The position numbers were made by a program, and so were the translations under genes. From contig SIHP01000002.1 in the NCBI GenBank assembly GCA_004762155.1, forward strand, positions 310,001 to 374,000: a stretch of DNA of 64,000 bases. The letters run 5' to 3'. Positions within the stretch are counted from its first letter, which is position 1, and each line of letters opens with the position of its first letter. The stretch is from Flavobacteriaceae bacterium (GTDB lineage: Bacteria; Bacteroidota; Bacteroidia; Flavobacteriales; Flavobacteriaceae). Positions 35,004 through 43,999 of the stretch are shown here, piece after piece. The notes beneath the pieces were generated by a model. It was not told the origin of the DNA, ran no database searches, and saw only the letters and a program-made list of their open reading frames with translations.

Positions 35004-35971
35004 GACAAATCAATTTTTAAATACGCGGTGAATACATCTGCTTCAACTAAAGAGATTTCATAATTGTCTTTATACAATAAATCTAATCTTTTTTTAAGGT
35101 TTTTAAGTCCAATTCCTTCTTTCAATTTTTGCTTACGCTTATCATACGCATTCTTACAAGTGCACTCAAAAATTCCATTCTCACTTTTTATATCAACCAC
35201 TATAGTACTATTTACAGTACTATATTTAAATGCATTTTCTATTAACGTAATTAATAGTAATGGAGCTATAGTATACTCTTTATCTATAGCTTTAGTATAC
35301 AAAATCTTCTTTGTTCCTTCTGTTCTTATTTTTTGAAAATCGATATAATTATCTATAAAACTGAGTTCTTTTGATAACGAAATTTTATCAGCATTACTTT
35401 CATACAATACATGTTTTAAATTATCTGAAAGTTTTAAAATTAAATCGGGAGTTTCATTTGGTTTTTCTAAAGAATACGAATAGATAGTATTTAAATTATT
35501 AAACAAAACATGTGGATTTATTTGAGATTTTAAAAACTGTAATTCCATTTTAACATGTTCTTGCTTTATTTTTTCTACCTCATCTTGTTTTTCTTTATAA
35601 CGAAATAACATCCATATAAATGAAAAGAAAATTAATGGCGTTAATGTTTGCCATAAATAATCGCTCAAACATTTTTTAATAGAACAACCACATTGCGCAA
35701 AAACATCGCAATATAATTTGGTTGCCAAAAAAGAGATTAATACAAAAACAAAGATGTACAAAACATATCCTTTTTTTCGAACAAAAAAAGGCAACAATAC
35801 TTGATTGTTTATGTAAACAATTAAAACCAATATAAATAGGTATTGTAAAAACGGATTCTCTTGCCAGTAGTATTTAGAGAATACAAAAAGAGAAACGAAT
35901 ACAAATAACATCCAAAATAAAAGGTGTACTAAAATTTGTGTACTTTGCTTTTTTATAAAATTAATATTCAT
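35000..35971 (-). CDS. sensor histidine kinase of the LytS/YehU type (His_kinase, PF06580)
   Basis: This 323-residue inner-membrane kinase has four probable membrane segments in the first 130 residues and no large periplasmic domain. The kinase core starts with LQFLKSQINPHVLFNNLNTI, where the histidine of the NPH motif is the phosphate acceptor. The ATP-binding N-box is IAPLLLITLIENAFKYS, and a G-rich stretch (KEGIGLKNLKKRLDLLY) follows. It overlaps the LytTR regulator gene by four bases. The signal is unknown; the paired LytTR system stands alone between two intergenic regions. Confidence 0.93.
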   Translation of the reverse strand: MNINFIKKQSTQILVHLLFWMLFVFVSLFVFSKYYWQENPFLQYLFILVLIVYINNQVLLPFFVRKKGYVLYIFVFVLISFLATKLYCDVFAQCGCSIKKCLSDYLWQTLTPLIFFSFIWMLFRYKEKQDEVEKIKQEHVKMELQFLKSQINPHVLFNNLNTIYSYSLEKPNETPDLILKLSDNLKHVLYESNADKISLSKELSFIDNYIDFQKIRTEGTKKILYTKAIDKEYTIAPLLLITLIENAFKYSTVNSTIVVDIKSENGIFECTCKNAYDKRKQKLKEGIGLKNLKKRLDLLYKDNYEISLVEADVFTAYLKIDLS

Positions 35972-36126
35972 ATTATGAAGGTAATCATAAATGATAAATT
36001 CATCAAAAAATACGTACGAAAGACCATAATCTTTATACCAAATGCAGTTTGCATATCGTTTTTAACTGTTGGTACTTGTTTAAAAGCTGTAAATCCAACT
36101 TATTTTAAAATACTACAAAAGGCATC

Positions 36127-36134
36127 TATTTTTG
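36127..36134 (+). promoter_or_regulatory. TAnnTTTG -7 box of the thioredoxin-TPR gene
   Basis: TATTTTTG lies 20 bases before the ATG at 36155, which supports that start over longer in-frame extensions. The -33 element is not evident. Confidence 0.5.
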
Positions 36135-36154
36135 AGGAAACATTATTTATTACC

Positions 36155-37051
36155 ATGAAAAAAATTCTTTACATATTTATTATAATACTTCCTTTTTGTA
36201 CAAAGGCTCAAGAATATAACAAGACTAGTTTAGATGAAAAAGGCAATGTGTTTTTAATAGGAAAAACCAATACAAAAGCTTTTGATAAGAAACCTTTTGA
36301 ATGGTATAATAAAAACTACACGAATTATATTACCAATAACAACGTAATAAAAAAACTAAAAGACTCGCTAAAAAATTACACTATTAAAGCTTTTTATGGT
36401 ACTTGGTGTGGCGATAGCAAACGTGAATTACCAAGATTTTACAAGGTTATTGAAAAGGCTAATTTTACTATGGATAATTTAGAAGCTATTGCTGTTGATA
36501 AAAAACCAGATGCTTATAAAGCATCGCCTAATGGAGAAGAAAAAGGATTAAATGTACATAGAGTTCCTACGTTTATTTTTTATAAGAACGGAAAAGAAGT
36601 GAATAGAATTGTTGAGTTTCCAAAACAAGATTTTGAAAGAGATATTTATAGCATAGTAAGTGGAAATAAGTATACTTCAAATTATCAAGTGGTAACCTAC
36701 TTAAACAATTTGATTCAAAAAAAAGGAATTGACAGTTTACAATTAAAAGAAAAAGAAATAATTCCAAGATTTGCCGAATTTACCAAAGGAAGTAGAGAAT
36801 TAAACACTTACGGATATAAATTATTACGCTCTAATCAACTTAAAAAAGCACTATACGTATTTGACTTAAACACTAAAATTTATCCTTATAAATACAATGT
36901 TTTTGACTCTTTAGCCGAAGTTTATTACAAATTAAAGAAATATACTGAGGCGTTAAAAAACTATGGAAAAGTGCTAGCACTAGATCCTGAAAATAAAAAT
37001 GCCTTAAAAATGATTGAAAAAATAAATACAGAAATTAATAATCTTAAATAA
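36155..37051 (+). CDS. secreted thioredoxin-fold protein with CGDS active site and TPR tail
   Basis: This 298-residue protein has a signal peptide (MKKILYIFIIILPFCTKAQ), a thioredoxin domain (about residues 45-165) and a C-terminal TPR-like region (about residues 220-295; KALYVFDLNTKIYPYKYNVF, DSLAEVYYKLKKYTEALKNY). The active site reads GTWCGDSKRE: the second cysteine is replaced by serine, a CxxS arrangement that cannot do classical dithiol exchange. The cis-proline is in VHRVPTFIF. I chose ATG 36155; a longer frame from 35936 gives an N-terminus without homology. The DUF1573 gene follows eight bases later. Confidence 0.83.
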   Translation: MKKILYIFIIILPFCTKAQEYNKTSLDEKGNVFLIGKTNTKAFDKKPFEWYNKNYTNYITNNNVIKKLKDSLKNYTIKAFYGTWCGDSKRELPRFYKVIEKANFTMDNLEAIAVDKKPDAYKASPNGEEKGLNVHRVPTFIFYKNGKEVNRIVEFPKQDFERDIYSIVSGNKYTSNYQVVTYLNNLIQKKGIDSLQLKEKEIIPRFAEFTKGSRELNTYGYKLLRSNQLKKALYVFDLNTKIYPYKYNVFDSLAEVYYKLKKYTEALKNYGKVLALDPENKNALKMIEKINTEINNLK

Positions 37052-37059
37052 TTATACAT

Positions 37060-37437
37060 ATGAAAACAATACTAATAACTATAACTGCTTTTTTCATTAC
37101 AGCAATTGCAAGCGCACAAGAGTTTAAATTTGAATCAGAAACTATTGATTATGGAAAAATAGCACAAGGATCAGAAGGCGTTCGTGTATTTGAATTTACC
37201 AATACAGGAGAAGCACCTTTAATTATTAAAGAAATTAAATCTTCTTGTGGATGTGCTATTCCTAAAAAACCACAAAAACCTATTATGCCAGGTGAAAAGG
37301 GAGCAATTGAAGTTTCTTATGACACTAAAAGATTAGGTGGTTTTTCTAAAGCTATTACCATTTTTTCTAATGCTAAAATCGAAAGAAAACAATTAAAAAT
37401 AAAAGGATTTATTTCTAAATCTGGCACTAAGGTTTAA
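37060..37437 (+). CDS. DUF1573 domain secreted protein
   Basis: This 125-residue protein has a signal peptide (about residues 1-19, ending ASAQ) and one Ig-like DUF1573 domain. The signature is FEFTNTGEAPLIIKEIKSSCGC followed by the P-rich turn and YDTKRLGGFSKAITIFSNA. Such proteins are abundant in Bacteroidota envelopes; no activity is established. It lies eight bases after the CGDS thioredoxin-TPR gene, and ends before a terminator, so these two form an operon. Confidence 0.9.
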   Translation: MKTILITITAFFITAIASAQEFKFESETIDYGKIAQGSEGVRVFEFTNTGEAPLIIKEIKSSCGCAIPKKPQKPIMPGEKGAIEVSYDTKRLGGFSKAITIFSNAKIERKQLKIKGFISKSGTKV

Positions 37438-37464
37438 TGAGCATTGGAAAGGGGTTTCCATAAA

Positions 37465-37496
37465 AAAAGAGACTGAAATAGTATTCAGTCTCTTTT
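37465..37496 (+). terminator. terminator after the DUF1573 gene
   Basis: Thirteen pairs join 37465-37477 and 37484-37496 around a six-base loop. The arms carry AGAGACTGAA and its inverse, ending in four T. Confidence 0.85.
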
Positions 37497-37690
37497 ATCG
37501 TATTTAATAATACAGAATCGAATTTCACATTTTCGATTTTATATACTTTCTAAGCTTTCCTTTCTTCTTTTGATAAGTTTTTCAAAGCTAAAACTCTTTT
37601 TATAATTTTACTTTGTGTACTAACGTAAGGTCTAAAATATTATTATAATTTCTCTTATTTATTTTAATAATTAAATGTAAAACACTTCTT

Positions 37691-38695
37691 TTATCGAATC
37701 ATTCTACCAGTTAAATTACCTTCTATAATATTTAACACTTCTTTTTCGCTTAATAAATTCGCATCTCCTTCTATAGTATGCTTTATTGCACAAGCTGCGT
37801 TGGCAAATTCTAAGGCTTTTAAATTATCAAAGTGCATTAAACCATGTATCAAACCAGCTGCAAAAGCATCTCCAGTTCCTATTCTATCTACAATATGAGT
37901 AATTTCCAACTCTTTAGTCTCTAAAAACTGAGATCCGTCCCACATTTTAGAAATTATTTTATGCCAATTTGCATTTAAAGAGCTTCTTCTCTTATCAGCA
38001 ACTTTTTTAATATTTGGATATTCTTTCATTAACAACTTACTTGCTGTTATAAAATCTTCGTTTGTTCTCTCAAAATCCGTTCCTAAAACTTCATTCATTT
38101 CGTTAACACCTCCAATAAAAATAGTTGACAATGCAATTAACTCTCCTAAAACATCTTTTGCATTTCTTCCGTAATTCCACAAGTCTTTTCGGTATGCAGA
38201 ATCTGCAGAAATATTAATCCCTTTAGCATGTGCTTTTTTTAATCCTTCTTTTAAGGTTAGGTATGAATTTTCAGTTAACGCTGGTGTAATACCCGTCCAA
38301 TGAAACCACTCACAACCTTCCAAAGCTTCATCCCAATTAACCATATTGGGTGCTATATTACAAAAAGCAGAATGTGCTCTATTATAAGAAATTTTAGTTG
38401 AACGCATTACAGCGCCTACTTCTAAAAAATACAATCCTAAAGGATGATTTAAATTAATTATAGAATCGGTATTAACTTCTAATTGCTTTAAATAACTTTT
38501 AACAGCACTACCTATAAAATCATCAGGAACAACGGTTATATATTCTGTTTTATTTCCAAATTGCGAAAGTGATATAGCAACATTAGCTTCTGTACCACCA
38601 AAGTAATATTCGAGCTGATTAGATTGCTTTAATTTCTTATTGCCCAACGGTGTGATACGCATTAAGATTTCTCCAAAAGTTACTACTTTACCCAT
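37691..38695 (-). CDS. kdgK: PfkB-family sugar kinase, probable 2-dehydro-3-deoxygluconokinase
   Basis: This 334-residue ribokinase-like enzyme has the N-terminal substrate motif FGEILMRITPLG and GGTEANVAISLSQFG and the C-terminal anion-hole/catalytic motif RIGTGDAFAAGLIHG (Asp as base, about residue 275). The overall length and the FGEILMR start fit KDG kinases, which phosphorylate 2-keto-3-deoxygluconate from uronate (for example alginate or pectin) breakdown. No aldolase or uronate gene is adjacent, so the substrate is inferred from family likeness only. It is a single gene on the minus strand. Confidence 0.78.
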   Translation of the reverse strand: MGKVVTFGEILMRITPLGNKKLKQSNQLEYYFGGTEANVAISLSQFGNKTEYITVVPDDFIGSAVKSYLKQLEVNTDSIINLNHPLGLYFLEVGAVMRSTKISYNRAHSAFCNIAPNMVNWDEALEGCEWFHWTGITPALTENSYLTLKEGLKKAHAKGINISADSAYRKDLWNYGRNAKDVLGELIALSTIFIGGVNEMNEVLGTDFERTNEDFITASKLLMKEYPNIKKVADKRRSSLNANWHKIISKMWDGSQFLETKELEITHIVDRIGTGDAFAAGLIHGLMHFDNLKALEFANAACAIKHTIEGDANLLSEKEVLNIIEGNLTGRMIR

Positions 38696-39038
38696 GTTAT
38701 ATATATTAATGAAAATTTCGTATTAAGTAAAATTAAAGACTCAATAAGGTAATCTAAGATAATATTTTAAAATGGAAAGTGTTTATTTTTCATAAATATT
38801 GACACAAAATTATGTTTTCAATTTTTTTAGAATAGAAAAAGCAATACTAAATACCAAAAGCAGAATCTAAAACGTTTTCTTTTACGATCTTAAACAAAAA
38901 ACTGAATTAAATTTACAGAGATACCGAGTAAATAAAGGGCTTTTTTATAAAAAAAACACCTTAAACCCCTTAATAATGACTGATGAAACAACAAAAATGT
39001 TTTTTTTGTCATGAAATATTATTTTTTGAACAGTATAA
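38696..39038. other. 343-base gap, no gene seen
   Basis: This AT-rich stretch lies between the kdgK start and the end of the Ig-like lipoprotein gene, both on the minus strand. I see no ORF with a plausible start, no tRNA and no clear TAnnTTTG box for kdgK. A loose GGG/CCC pairing with an inner T/A palindrome at about 38936-38972 may help terminate the lipoprotein gene, but it is too irregular to call. Confidence 0.4.
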
Positions 39039-40637
39039 TTATTCAACAATAAAAGTTTCATTGATAGACCAATTTGCTCTTAATTTTAATTCTTTAGTAA
39101 AGTATATTATTTTTTCTGGTTGTTGTTTCTTTAAAAAAACACCTGTATCCCAAACTTTATTTTCATTAGCATCAATAATTGCTCTAATGCTGTATTCTTT
39201 TGGCTGTAACAAATCAAATAAAATTTCTTTGGAATCTTTTACATATTCTTGTTTTACAAGATTACCATCTGTTAATAGCTCTATAATTATAGGTGTTTTA
39301 ATTTCTTTTTGAACTTTTAAAACAATACTTCCATAGTCTTCTTTTCCTTTAGTACTAAATTTATAGGTTAACGTATCATTTGGTGTTTCAAATACATCTA
39401 AAATTCCGTTAGGAAATACTGTTAACTTATAATTTGTTTTTTGTTCTTTAGTAAACAACACTGCTAGTTTATTTACTTCTTGTTGTTTTAAACTATAATC
39501 TACAGGAATACTATCTTTAGATACTAATGTAAACTTTGTTTTGTCTATATTAACTATAGGATTGTTTGTCTTTAAAAAAACAGTATCTTTTAAATGTAAG
39601 GTACTGCTTACTGAACTTGATATTGCCAAAGAATCTATTTGTTTCTTACGCAACCTCACCGTTACTGTATCTAAAACAGTACTATTAGTGACAATAAAAT
39701 TAAGTGAATCAGCTTCTATTGGTGTAAACCAATAATTTAACGTGTCTTTTTCTTTTTCAAACTGAGAAAACGCTTTAAAATCAACAGGAACTTGAGAAGT
39801 TAAAGCTACTTTCATGTTTTCTTGCTCTCCTTCAAAACCAAATAAAATTTTACCTTTTGTAATTTCTCTTCCTCTTTTAAAACTATAAGGTTGATCTTCT
39901 TTAAATGTTATCAAAGGCTCTAAAACAATAGTGTCTCTTGGTAAGCTAATAGTATCTTTAAAAAAAGCTAATTTGTCTGTTTTAGAATTAAATATATAAT
40001 CGCTACTTGTTTCATCAATAGCCATCATTAAATACTTTCCTTTTCTTAGATTTTCAAACTGAAAATTAACCGAATCTATTGTGTTTGTTACATAGTTAGG
40101 TTTTTTCTTATAAAAAGTAGAATCTGTATATGTGCTATCTAACTCATATAATAAAACACTAATATTCTTTTTAGGTTTTGGTTCTAAAACATTTCCTACA
40201 GATCCTTTTATTTTTAGAGAATCTATATAATCGCCTGTAGAAAATATGTATTTAAAATTTTCTAATTTGTTATTTTCATTATTGTCTTGTACAGCACTTC
40301 CAAAATTAAACGTGTAGGTTGTATTTGGTTTAAGTGTATCAAAAAGTTGTATTGTAATATACTTACTAGGTGTTCCTTGCGGACTTATTAAAGGTGGATT
40401 CTTTAATGGTGGTGAAACTACCAATTGTTTTGATAAATCTTTTAACACAATATATTCATCAAAATAAATACGTATTTCATCTTCTTTAAAATTAAGTGTT
40501 TTATAAGGTGGTTTTGCGGTAACCAAAAGCGGAGCTGTTTCGTCTTTTGGACCACCTTCTGGACGCCCTTTTTTTGCACAAGAAGTGATTAATGATAAGA
40601 ATATCGTTACTATAAAAAACCTGTAGTAAAACTTCAC
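39039..40637 (-). CDS. Ig-like (Big_5) domain lipoprotein
   Basis: This 532-residue lipoprotein begins with a signal ending in LITSC (Cys20), then the typical start AKKGRPEGGPKDETAPLL. A Big_5 Ig-like domain follows (about residues 35-140; EIRIYFDEYIVLKDL, TYTFNFGSAVQDNNENN). The rest is beta-rich with repeated loops, and the C-terminal part contains a carboxypeptidase-regulatory-like turn (YSIRAIIDANENKVWDTG). The start codon is GTG at 40637; no ATG fits the lipoprotein signal. A box TACTTTTG lies 22 bases before it on the minus strand (40660-40667). Probable envelope location; function unknown. Confidence 0.85.
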   Translation of the reverse strand: MKFYYRFFIVTIFLSLITSCAKKGRPEGGPKDETAPLLVTAKPPYKTLNFKEDEIRIYFDEYIVLKDLSKQLVVSPPLKNPPLISPQGTPSKYITIQLFDTLKPNTTYTFNFGSAVQDNNENNKLENFKYIFSTGDYIDSLKIKGSVGNVLEPKPKKNISVLLYELDSTYTDSTFYKKKPNYVTNTIDSVNFQFENLRKGKYLMMAIDETSSDYIFNSKTDKLAFFKDTISLPRDTIVLEPLITFKEDQPYSFKRGREITKGKILFGFEGEQENMKVALTSQVPVDFKAFSQFEKEKDTLNYWFTPIEADSLNFIVTNSTVLDTVTVRLRKKQIDSLAISSSVSSTLHLKDTVFLKTNNPIVNIDKTKFTLVSKDSIPVDYSLKQQEVNKLAVLFTKEQKTNYKLTVFPNGILDVFETPNDTLTYKFSTKGKEDYGSIVLKVQKEIKTPIIIELLTDGNLVKQEYVKDSKEILFDLLQPKEYSIRAIIDANENKVWDTGVFLKKQQPEKIIYFTKELKLRANWSINETFIVE

Positions 40638-40659
40638 AAAATTATTTTTAATTAAGTAT

Positions 40660-40667
40660 CAAAAGTA
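40660..40667 (-). promoter_or_regulatory. TAnnTTTG -7 box of the Ig-like lipoprotein gene
   Basis: TACTTTTG on the minus strand ends 22 bases before the GTG start at 40637, supporting that non-ATG start. Confidence 0.45.
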
Positions 40668-40685
40668 CTAAAAAAGTAAAAGAGA

Positions 40686-41378
40686 TTAGTTTTTTTGTGT
40701 GAAAGCTATTGTTAAAATACTTATGGTTATGTTTTTAGTTTTTAATAATTCATTACAACAAGCTTCTAAAGTAGCTCCAGTGGTAATAACATCATCTATT
40801 AAAAGTACATGTTTGTTTTCAAAAACAGTAACATCTGTTAAATAAAACTTTGTTGTTGTATTAGAAAAACGATCAAATCGCTTTTTATGTGTTTGTGTTT
40901 CATTTGCAGATATTCTTGTTAAAACACCTGGTTTATAAGTTGTTTTTATAGCGTCACTTAAACTCAAACCCAAGTCAGTTACTTGATTATAACCTCTTTT
41001 TTTAATTTTTTTTGCATGCAACGGAACAGGTATGATATAATCTACATCTTTAAACTCACCTGATTTTTGTAATAAAAAACCAAACCAATCTCCAATAAAA
41101 GTTCCTATTTCTGGTTTGTTTTTATATTTTAAATGATGTATTAACTCTTTACAAATACCTTCTTTTCTAAAATATAAAAATGACGCTGCTTTGTGTATAG
41201 GAACTTTACCATAAAAAACAGTTTTCACTTCATTTTTACAATAATCATGTATTTGAATAATAGGTAAGTCGTGTTTACAGATAGAACACAGAACAATTTC
41301 TCCTTTTATTAAAGAATTATCACAATTTAAACATAAATTAGGATAAAATAAATCGAAAATATCTTTTAAAATTCGCAT
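40686..41378 (-). CDS. comF: ComF family phosphoribosyltransferase-like protein
   Basis: This 230-residue protein has an N-terminal zinc-finger-like pair (CLNC about residue 14 and CSIC about residue 29) and a C-terminal phosphoribosyltransferase fold with the signature VLLIDDVITTGATLEAC (about residue 188). In naturally competent bacteria ComF helps DNA uptake; elsewhere its role is unclear. I chose ATG 41378 (MRILKDIFDLFYPNLC), as the longer frame to 41432 would overlap the divergent methyltransferase gene. No other competence gene is in the window. Confidence 0.88.
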   Translation of the reverse strand: MRILKDIFDLFYPNLCLNCDNSLIKGEIVLCSICKHDLPIIQIHDYCKNEVKTVFYGKVPIHKAASFLYFRKEGICKELIHHLKYKNKPEIGTFIGDWFGFLLQKSGEFKDVDYIIPVPLHAKKIKKRGYNQVTDLGLSLSDAIKTTYKPGVLTRISANETQTHKKRFDRFSNTTTKFYLTDVTVFENKHVLLIDDVITTGATLEACCNELLKTKNITISILTIAFTQKN

Positions 41379-41424
41379 ATTTGCAAGGCAACTTTTTAGA
41401 AATATACAAAATAGACTAAAACAT

Positions 41425-41985
41425 TTGAGCACTAAATTTAATTTTTTTAAGGAAGCAGTTAAAAATTATAAAACATCAGGTACAATAGTACCTAGTTCTC
41501 GTTTTTTAGCAAATAAAATGCTTAAAAACGTTAATTTTTCAACCGCTAATTTAATTGTAGAACTTGGCCCAGGAAATGGGGCAGTAACAAAACAAATATT
41601 AAAAAAATTACAACCGCATACTACATTAGTTTGTTTTGAGATAAATGACGCTTTTTATAATGAGCTGTTACTCATTGATCATCCACAATTAAAAGTAATA
41701 AAAGCATCTGCTGAATTCTTAGAAATTGAGTTAGAAAAGATTGGACTTGGAGCTGTTGATTATATCGTTTCTAGTATTCCTTTATCTATTTTACCTAAAG
41801 AATTATCTGTAGCTATTTTAAAAGAGTCTTTTAGCGTACTAAAAAAAGAAGGGCTGTTTATTCAATTTCAATATACGTTGTTTTACTACAAAGAACTTAA
41901 AAAAATATTCTCAAAAAACATCTCGTTAAGTTTTGAACCTATAAACTTTCCCCCTGCATTTATATATTATTGTGCTAAAAAATAG
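41425..41985 (+). CDS. PmtA-like class I SAM-dependent methyltransferase (TTG start)
   Basis: This 186-residue protein has the SAM-binding motif LIVELGPGNGAVTKQIL (about residue 39) and an overall match to phospholipid N-methyltransferase/rRNA-dimethylase-like proteins: KNYKTSGTIVPSSRFLANKML near the start and a VSSIPLSILPKE block in place of the NPPY motif. Membrane phospholipid is the expected substrate by family, but ribosomal targets cannot be excluded. The start is TTG 41425: MSTKFNFFKEAVKNYKTSG fits the family, and the next ATG would remove the first helix and binding residues. It is divergent from comF. Confidence 0.82.
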   Translation: MSTKFNFFKEAVKNYKTSGTIVPSSRFLANKMLKNVNFSTANLIVELGPGNGAVTKQILKKLQPHTTLVCFEINDAFYNELLLIDHPQLKVIKASAEFLEIELEKIGLGAVDYIVSSIPLSILPKELSVAILKESFSVLKKEGLFIQFQYTLFYYKELKKIFSKNISLSFEPINFPPAFIYYCAKK

Positions 41986-42030
41986 TATTTTAGCACTCGC
42001 GAATTTTTAAAAGTTTTCTTTTTAACATCT

Positions 42031-42927
42031 ATGAATTCAGAAAAAAAAAATAGAGGCATTATTGGCTTTTTACTTTTATTAGTTTTAATAATTGGCTTTT
42101 TGTCTTATCAAAATGCCAGAGATTACGAAGGATTACAAACTATTTTTGAAGAAGAAAAAAAAGATCTGAAATCTGAGTTAGACAAAATGATTGTTAACTA
42201 CGACAATGCTTTTGACAAAAATCTAAACCTTTCTAAAAACATTAAAGAAAAAAGAGAAAAATTAGCTTCATTAAGAGATACTATCATCAATCTTAAAGAG
42301 GAGAACTATAATTTAATTAGAAAATTTAGAAAACAAATTTTAACTCTAGAAAGAGAAAACAGATTATTATTTGCTCAAGTAGATTCTTTAAATTCAATTA
42401 ACAATGACCTACTAGTAGAAAATGTTACTGTTAAAGAAGAATTAGCAGAGCAAAATAATAGAGCTCAAAAATTAACCGAAAAATACACCTTTCTTAAGAA
42501 AGCAAAATCTAACTTAGAAAAACGTGTAGCTAAAGTTTCTGAGCTTGAAGTTACAGACATTGATGTTTCTGCTATGAAGTTAAAAGGGGATAAGTATAAA
42601 ACAACTTCTCGATCAAAAATAACAGATGCTTTTCGTGTATCATTAACAGTACTAGAGAATTCAATAGCTAAAGCAGGTAAAAAAAAGGTTTATGTTACAA
42701 TTATTGACATGGATAAAAATATAATATCTGTTAAAGGAAATATTAAATTAAATAACGGAAAAAAAATGCCCTATAGCGATGTTTTTGAAATTCAGTACAA
42801 TAACTCAAAAACCGCCTTTGTATCACTTGCCAAGGTTGATAGAGATATTATAAAAAAAGGTAAATACATCATTAACATATGTTTAGAAGGGAATTTAGTT
42901 GGTAACAGAATTGTTACCTTAAAGTAG
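42031..42927 (+). CDS. coiled-coil membrane protein, first of a tandem pair (often mislabelled ParA)
   Basis: This 298-residue protein has one N-terminal membrane helix (about residues 9-26), a long coiled coil (about residues 35-175; KEEL/KSEL/KREKLAS repeats) and a C-terminal beta domain (about residues 185-298; DAFRVSLTVLENSIAKAGKK, YVTIIDMDKNIISVKG). In Flavobacteriaceae such proteins are often named chromosome partitioning protein ParA, but no ATPase motif is present. The arrangement suggests a periplasmic or surface structural protein held by the inner membrane. A clear paralog follows 71 bases later. Function unknown. Confidence 0.78.
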   Translation: MNSEKKNRGIIGFLLLLVLIIGFLSYQNARDYEGLQTIFEEEKKDLKSELDKMIVNYDNAFDKNLNLSKNIKEKREKLASLRDTIINLKEENYNLIRKFRKQILTLERENRLLFAQVDSLNSINNDLLVENVTVKEELAEQNNRAQKLTEKYTFLKKAKSNLEKRVAKVSELEVTDIDVSAMKLKGDKYKTTSRSKITDAFRVSLTVLENSIAKAGKKKVYVTIIDMDKNIISVKGNIKLNNGKKMPYSDVFEIQYNNSKTAFVSLAKVDRDIIKKGKYIINICLEGNLVGNRIVTLK

Positions 42928-42998
42928 TTTAGTACACCTTTCTTTTGAAATTCACTATATTTTATCTATTTTTGTTGGAGACTTAATCCCCCAATCTA

Positions 42999-43901
42999 AT
43001 GAATTTATTTACCAATAAAAAAAAGGTACTGACTCCTGTTTTATTAATACTAGTTATTTTTTTAATATCTTTTACTTACAAAAAAAACAATGACTACAAT
43101 ACTCTAAAACAAATGTTTGTTGAAGACAAAAAAGAACTTCAACAAGAGCTAGACCAAATGTCTACCAATTACAAAGAACTTTCTGTAAAAAACAAAAAAC
43201 TATCTAGAAGAATTATTAGAGAAATAAATAAGATTATTTATTTAAAAGATTCTGTTAACAAACTAGATGTCAATAGTTTTAATTTAATTAGACAGTATAG
43301 AAAAAGAGTTTCTAAACTACAACAACACAATCGAGAATTATTTGCTAAAGTAGATTCTTTAAACTCAGTTAATGATCTTTTAAGAAAAGATAATATCGTT
43401 GCTAAAAAAAGTTTGGATGAAAAAAATGAAATAACAACCAAATTATCTAAGCAAAATAACTCGCTAGCAAAAATCAATCAAAAACTTAAAGCGCAAATTG
43501 AGCCTGCAAAGAAAATTCAAACATCTAATATTAATGCCGTTGCAATGAGATCTAAAAGTAGTGGTAAATTATTTAGCACAACTAAGTCTAATAAAACAGA
43601 TGCTTTTAGAATAAATTTCAAACTTTTAAAGAATGAAATAACGACACCTGGTAATAAAAACATTCATATTCAGGTTCAAGATAAAAAAAACAATGTCATT
43701 GCTTCTAAAAAAGAAGTAAGACTTAATAACAAGAAAAAAATTAAATGTAGTGACGAAATTGTTGCCAACTACAAAAATGAAGAGTTAGAAGTTTTATCAT
43801 TAATCCTTGTAGATAGAGACGATATGAATGAAGGAGAATATAAAATTAATGTTTTTATAGATGGTAATTTTACCTCAAGCTCAGTCGTTACATTACGATA
43901 A
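42999..43901 (+). CDS. coiled-coil membrane protein, second of a tandem pair
   Basis: This 300-residue paralog of the gene upstream has the same layout: membrane helix (about residues 11-25), coiled coil to about residue 170, and a C-terminal beta domain with TDAFRINFKLLKNEITTPGNK and IHIQVQDKKNNVIASKKE. Shared blocks include FNLIR followed by R/K-rich heptads, LFAKVDSLNS and the ending GEYKINVFIDGN. The copies differ widely in the coil, so the duplication is not recent. A terminator follows at 43919-43957. Confidence 0.78.
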   Translation: MNLFTNKKKVLTPVLLILVIFLISFTYKKNNDYNTLKQMFVEDKKELQQELDQMSTNYKELSVKNKKLSRRIIREINKIIYLKDSVNKLDVNSFNLIRQYRKRVSKLQQHNRELFAKVDSLNSVNDLLRKDNIVAKKSLDEKNEITTKLSKQNNSLAKINQKLKAQIEPAKKIQTSNINAVAMRSKSSGKLFSTTKSNKTDAFRINFKLLKNEITTPGNKNIHIQVQDKKNNVIASKKEVRLNNKKKIKCSDEIVANYKNEELEVLSLILVDRDDMNEGEYKINVFIDGNFTSSSVVTLR

Positions 43902-43918
43902 TACTAAAATAATTAAAT

Positions 43919-43957
43919 AAAAAAAGTGAAGAAATTAATTTTCTTCACTTTTTTTAT
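43919..43957 (+). terminator. terminator after the tandem coiled-coil genes
   Basis: AAAAAGTGAAGAAA pairs with TTTCTTCACTTTTT (14 perfect pairs, 43921-43934 with 43940-43953), flanked by A and T runs. Good rho-independent form. Confidence 0.9.
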
Positions 43958-43987
43958 TTTCATATACCAGAAATAAAAAGCTTATCA

Positions 43988-43995
43988 TATTTTTG
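43988..43995 (+). promoter_or_regulatory. TAnnTTTG box four bases before the glyS ATG
   Basis: TATTTTTG, then CATT, then the ATG at 44000. The normal distance from this box to the start of transcription puts the 5' end at or next to the start codon, so the mRNA may be leaderless. Confidence 0.6.
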
Positions 43996-43999
43996 CATT

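Noticed and set aside
35936..36154. 219-base extension of the thioredoxin-TPR gene
   Set aside because: It overlaps the start of the divergent histidine kinase gene and gives no signal peptide; the ATG at 36155 opens a clear signal peptide behind a TAnnTTTG box.
38983..39312. 109-codon plus-strand ORF in the 38696-39038 gap
   Set aside because: Most of it lies antisense to the Ig-like lipoprotein gene, and its start is a run of poor sequence; no sign of a real protein.
41379..41432. Longer ComF start
   Set aside because: It would overlap the divergent methyltransferase start; MRILKDIFDLFYPN at 41378 is the family-like N-terminus.
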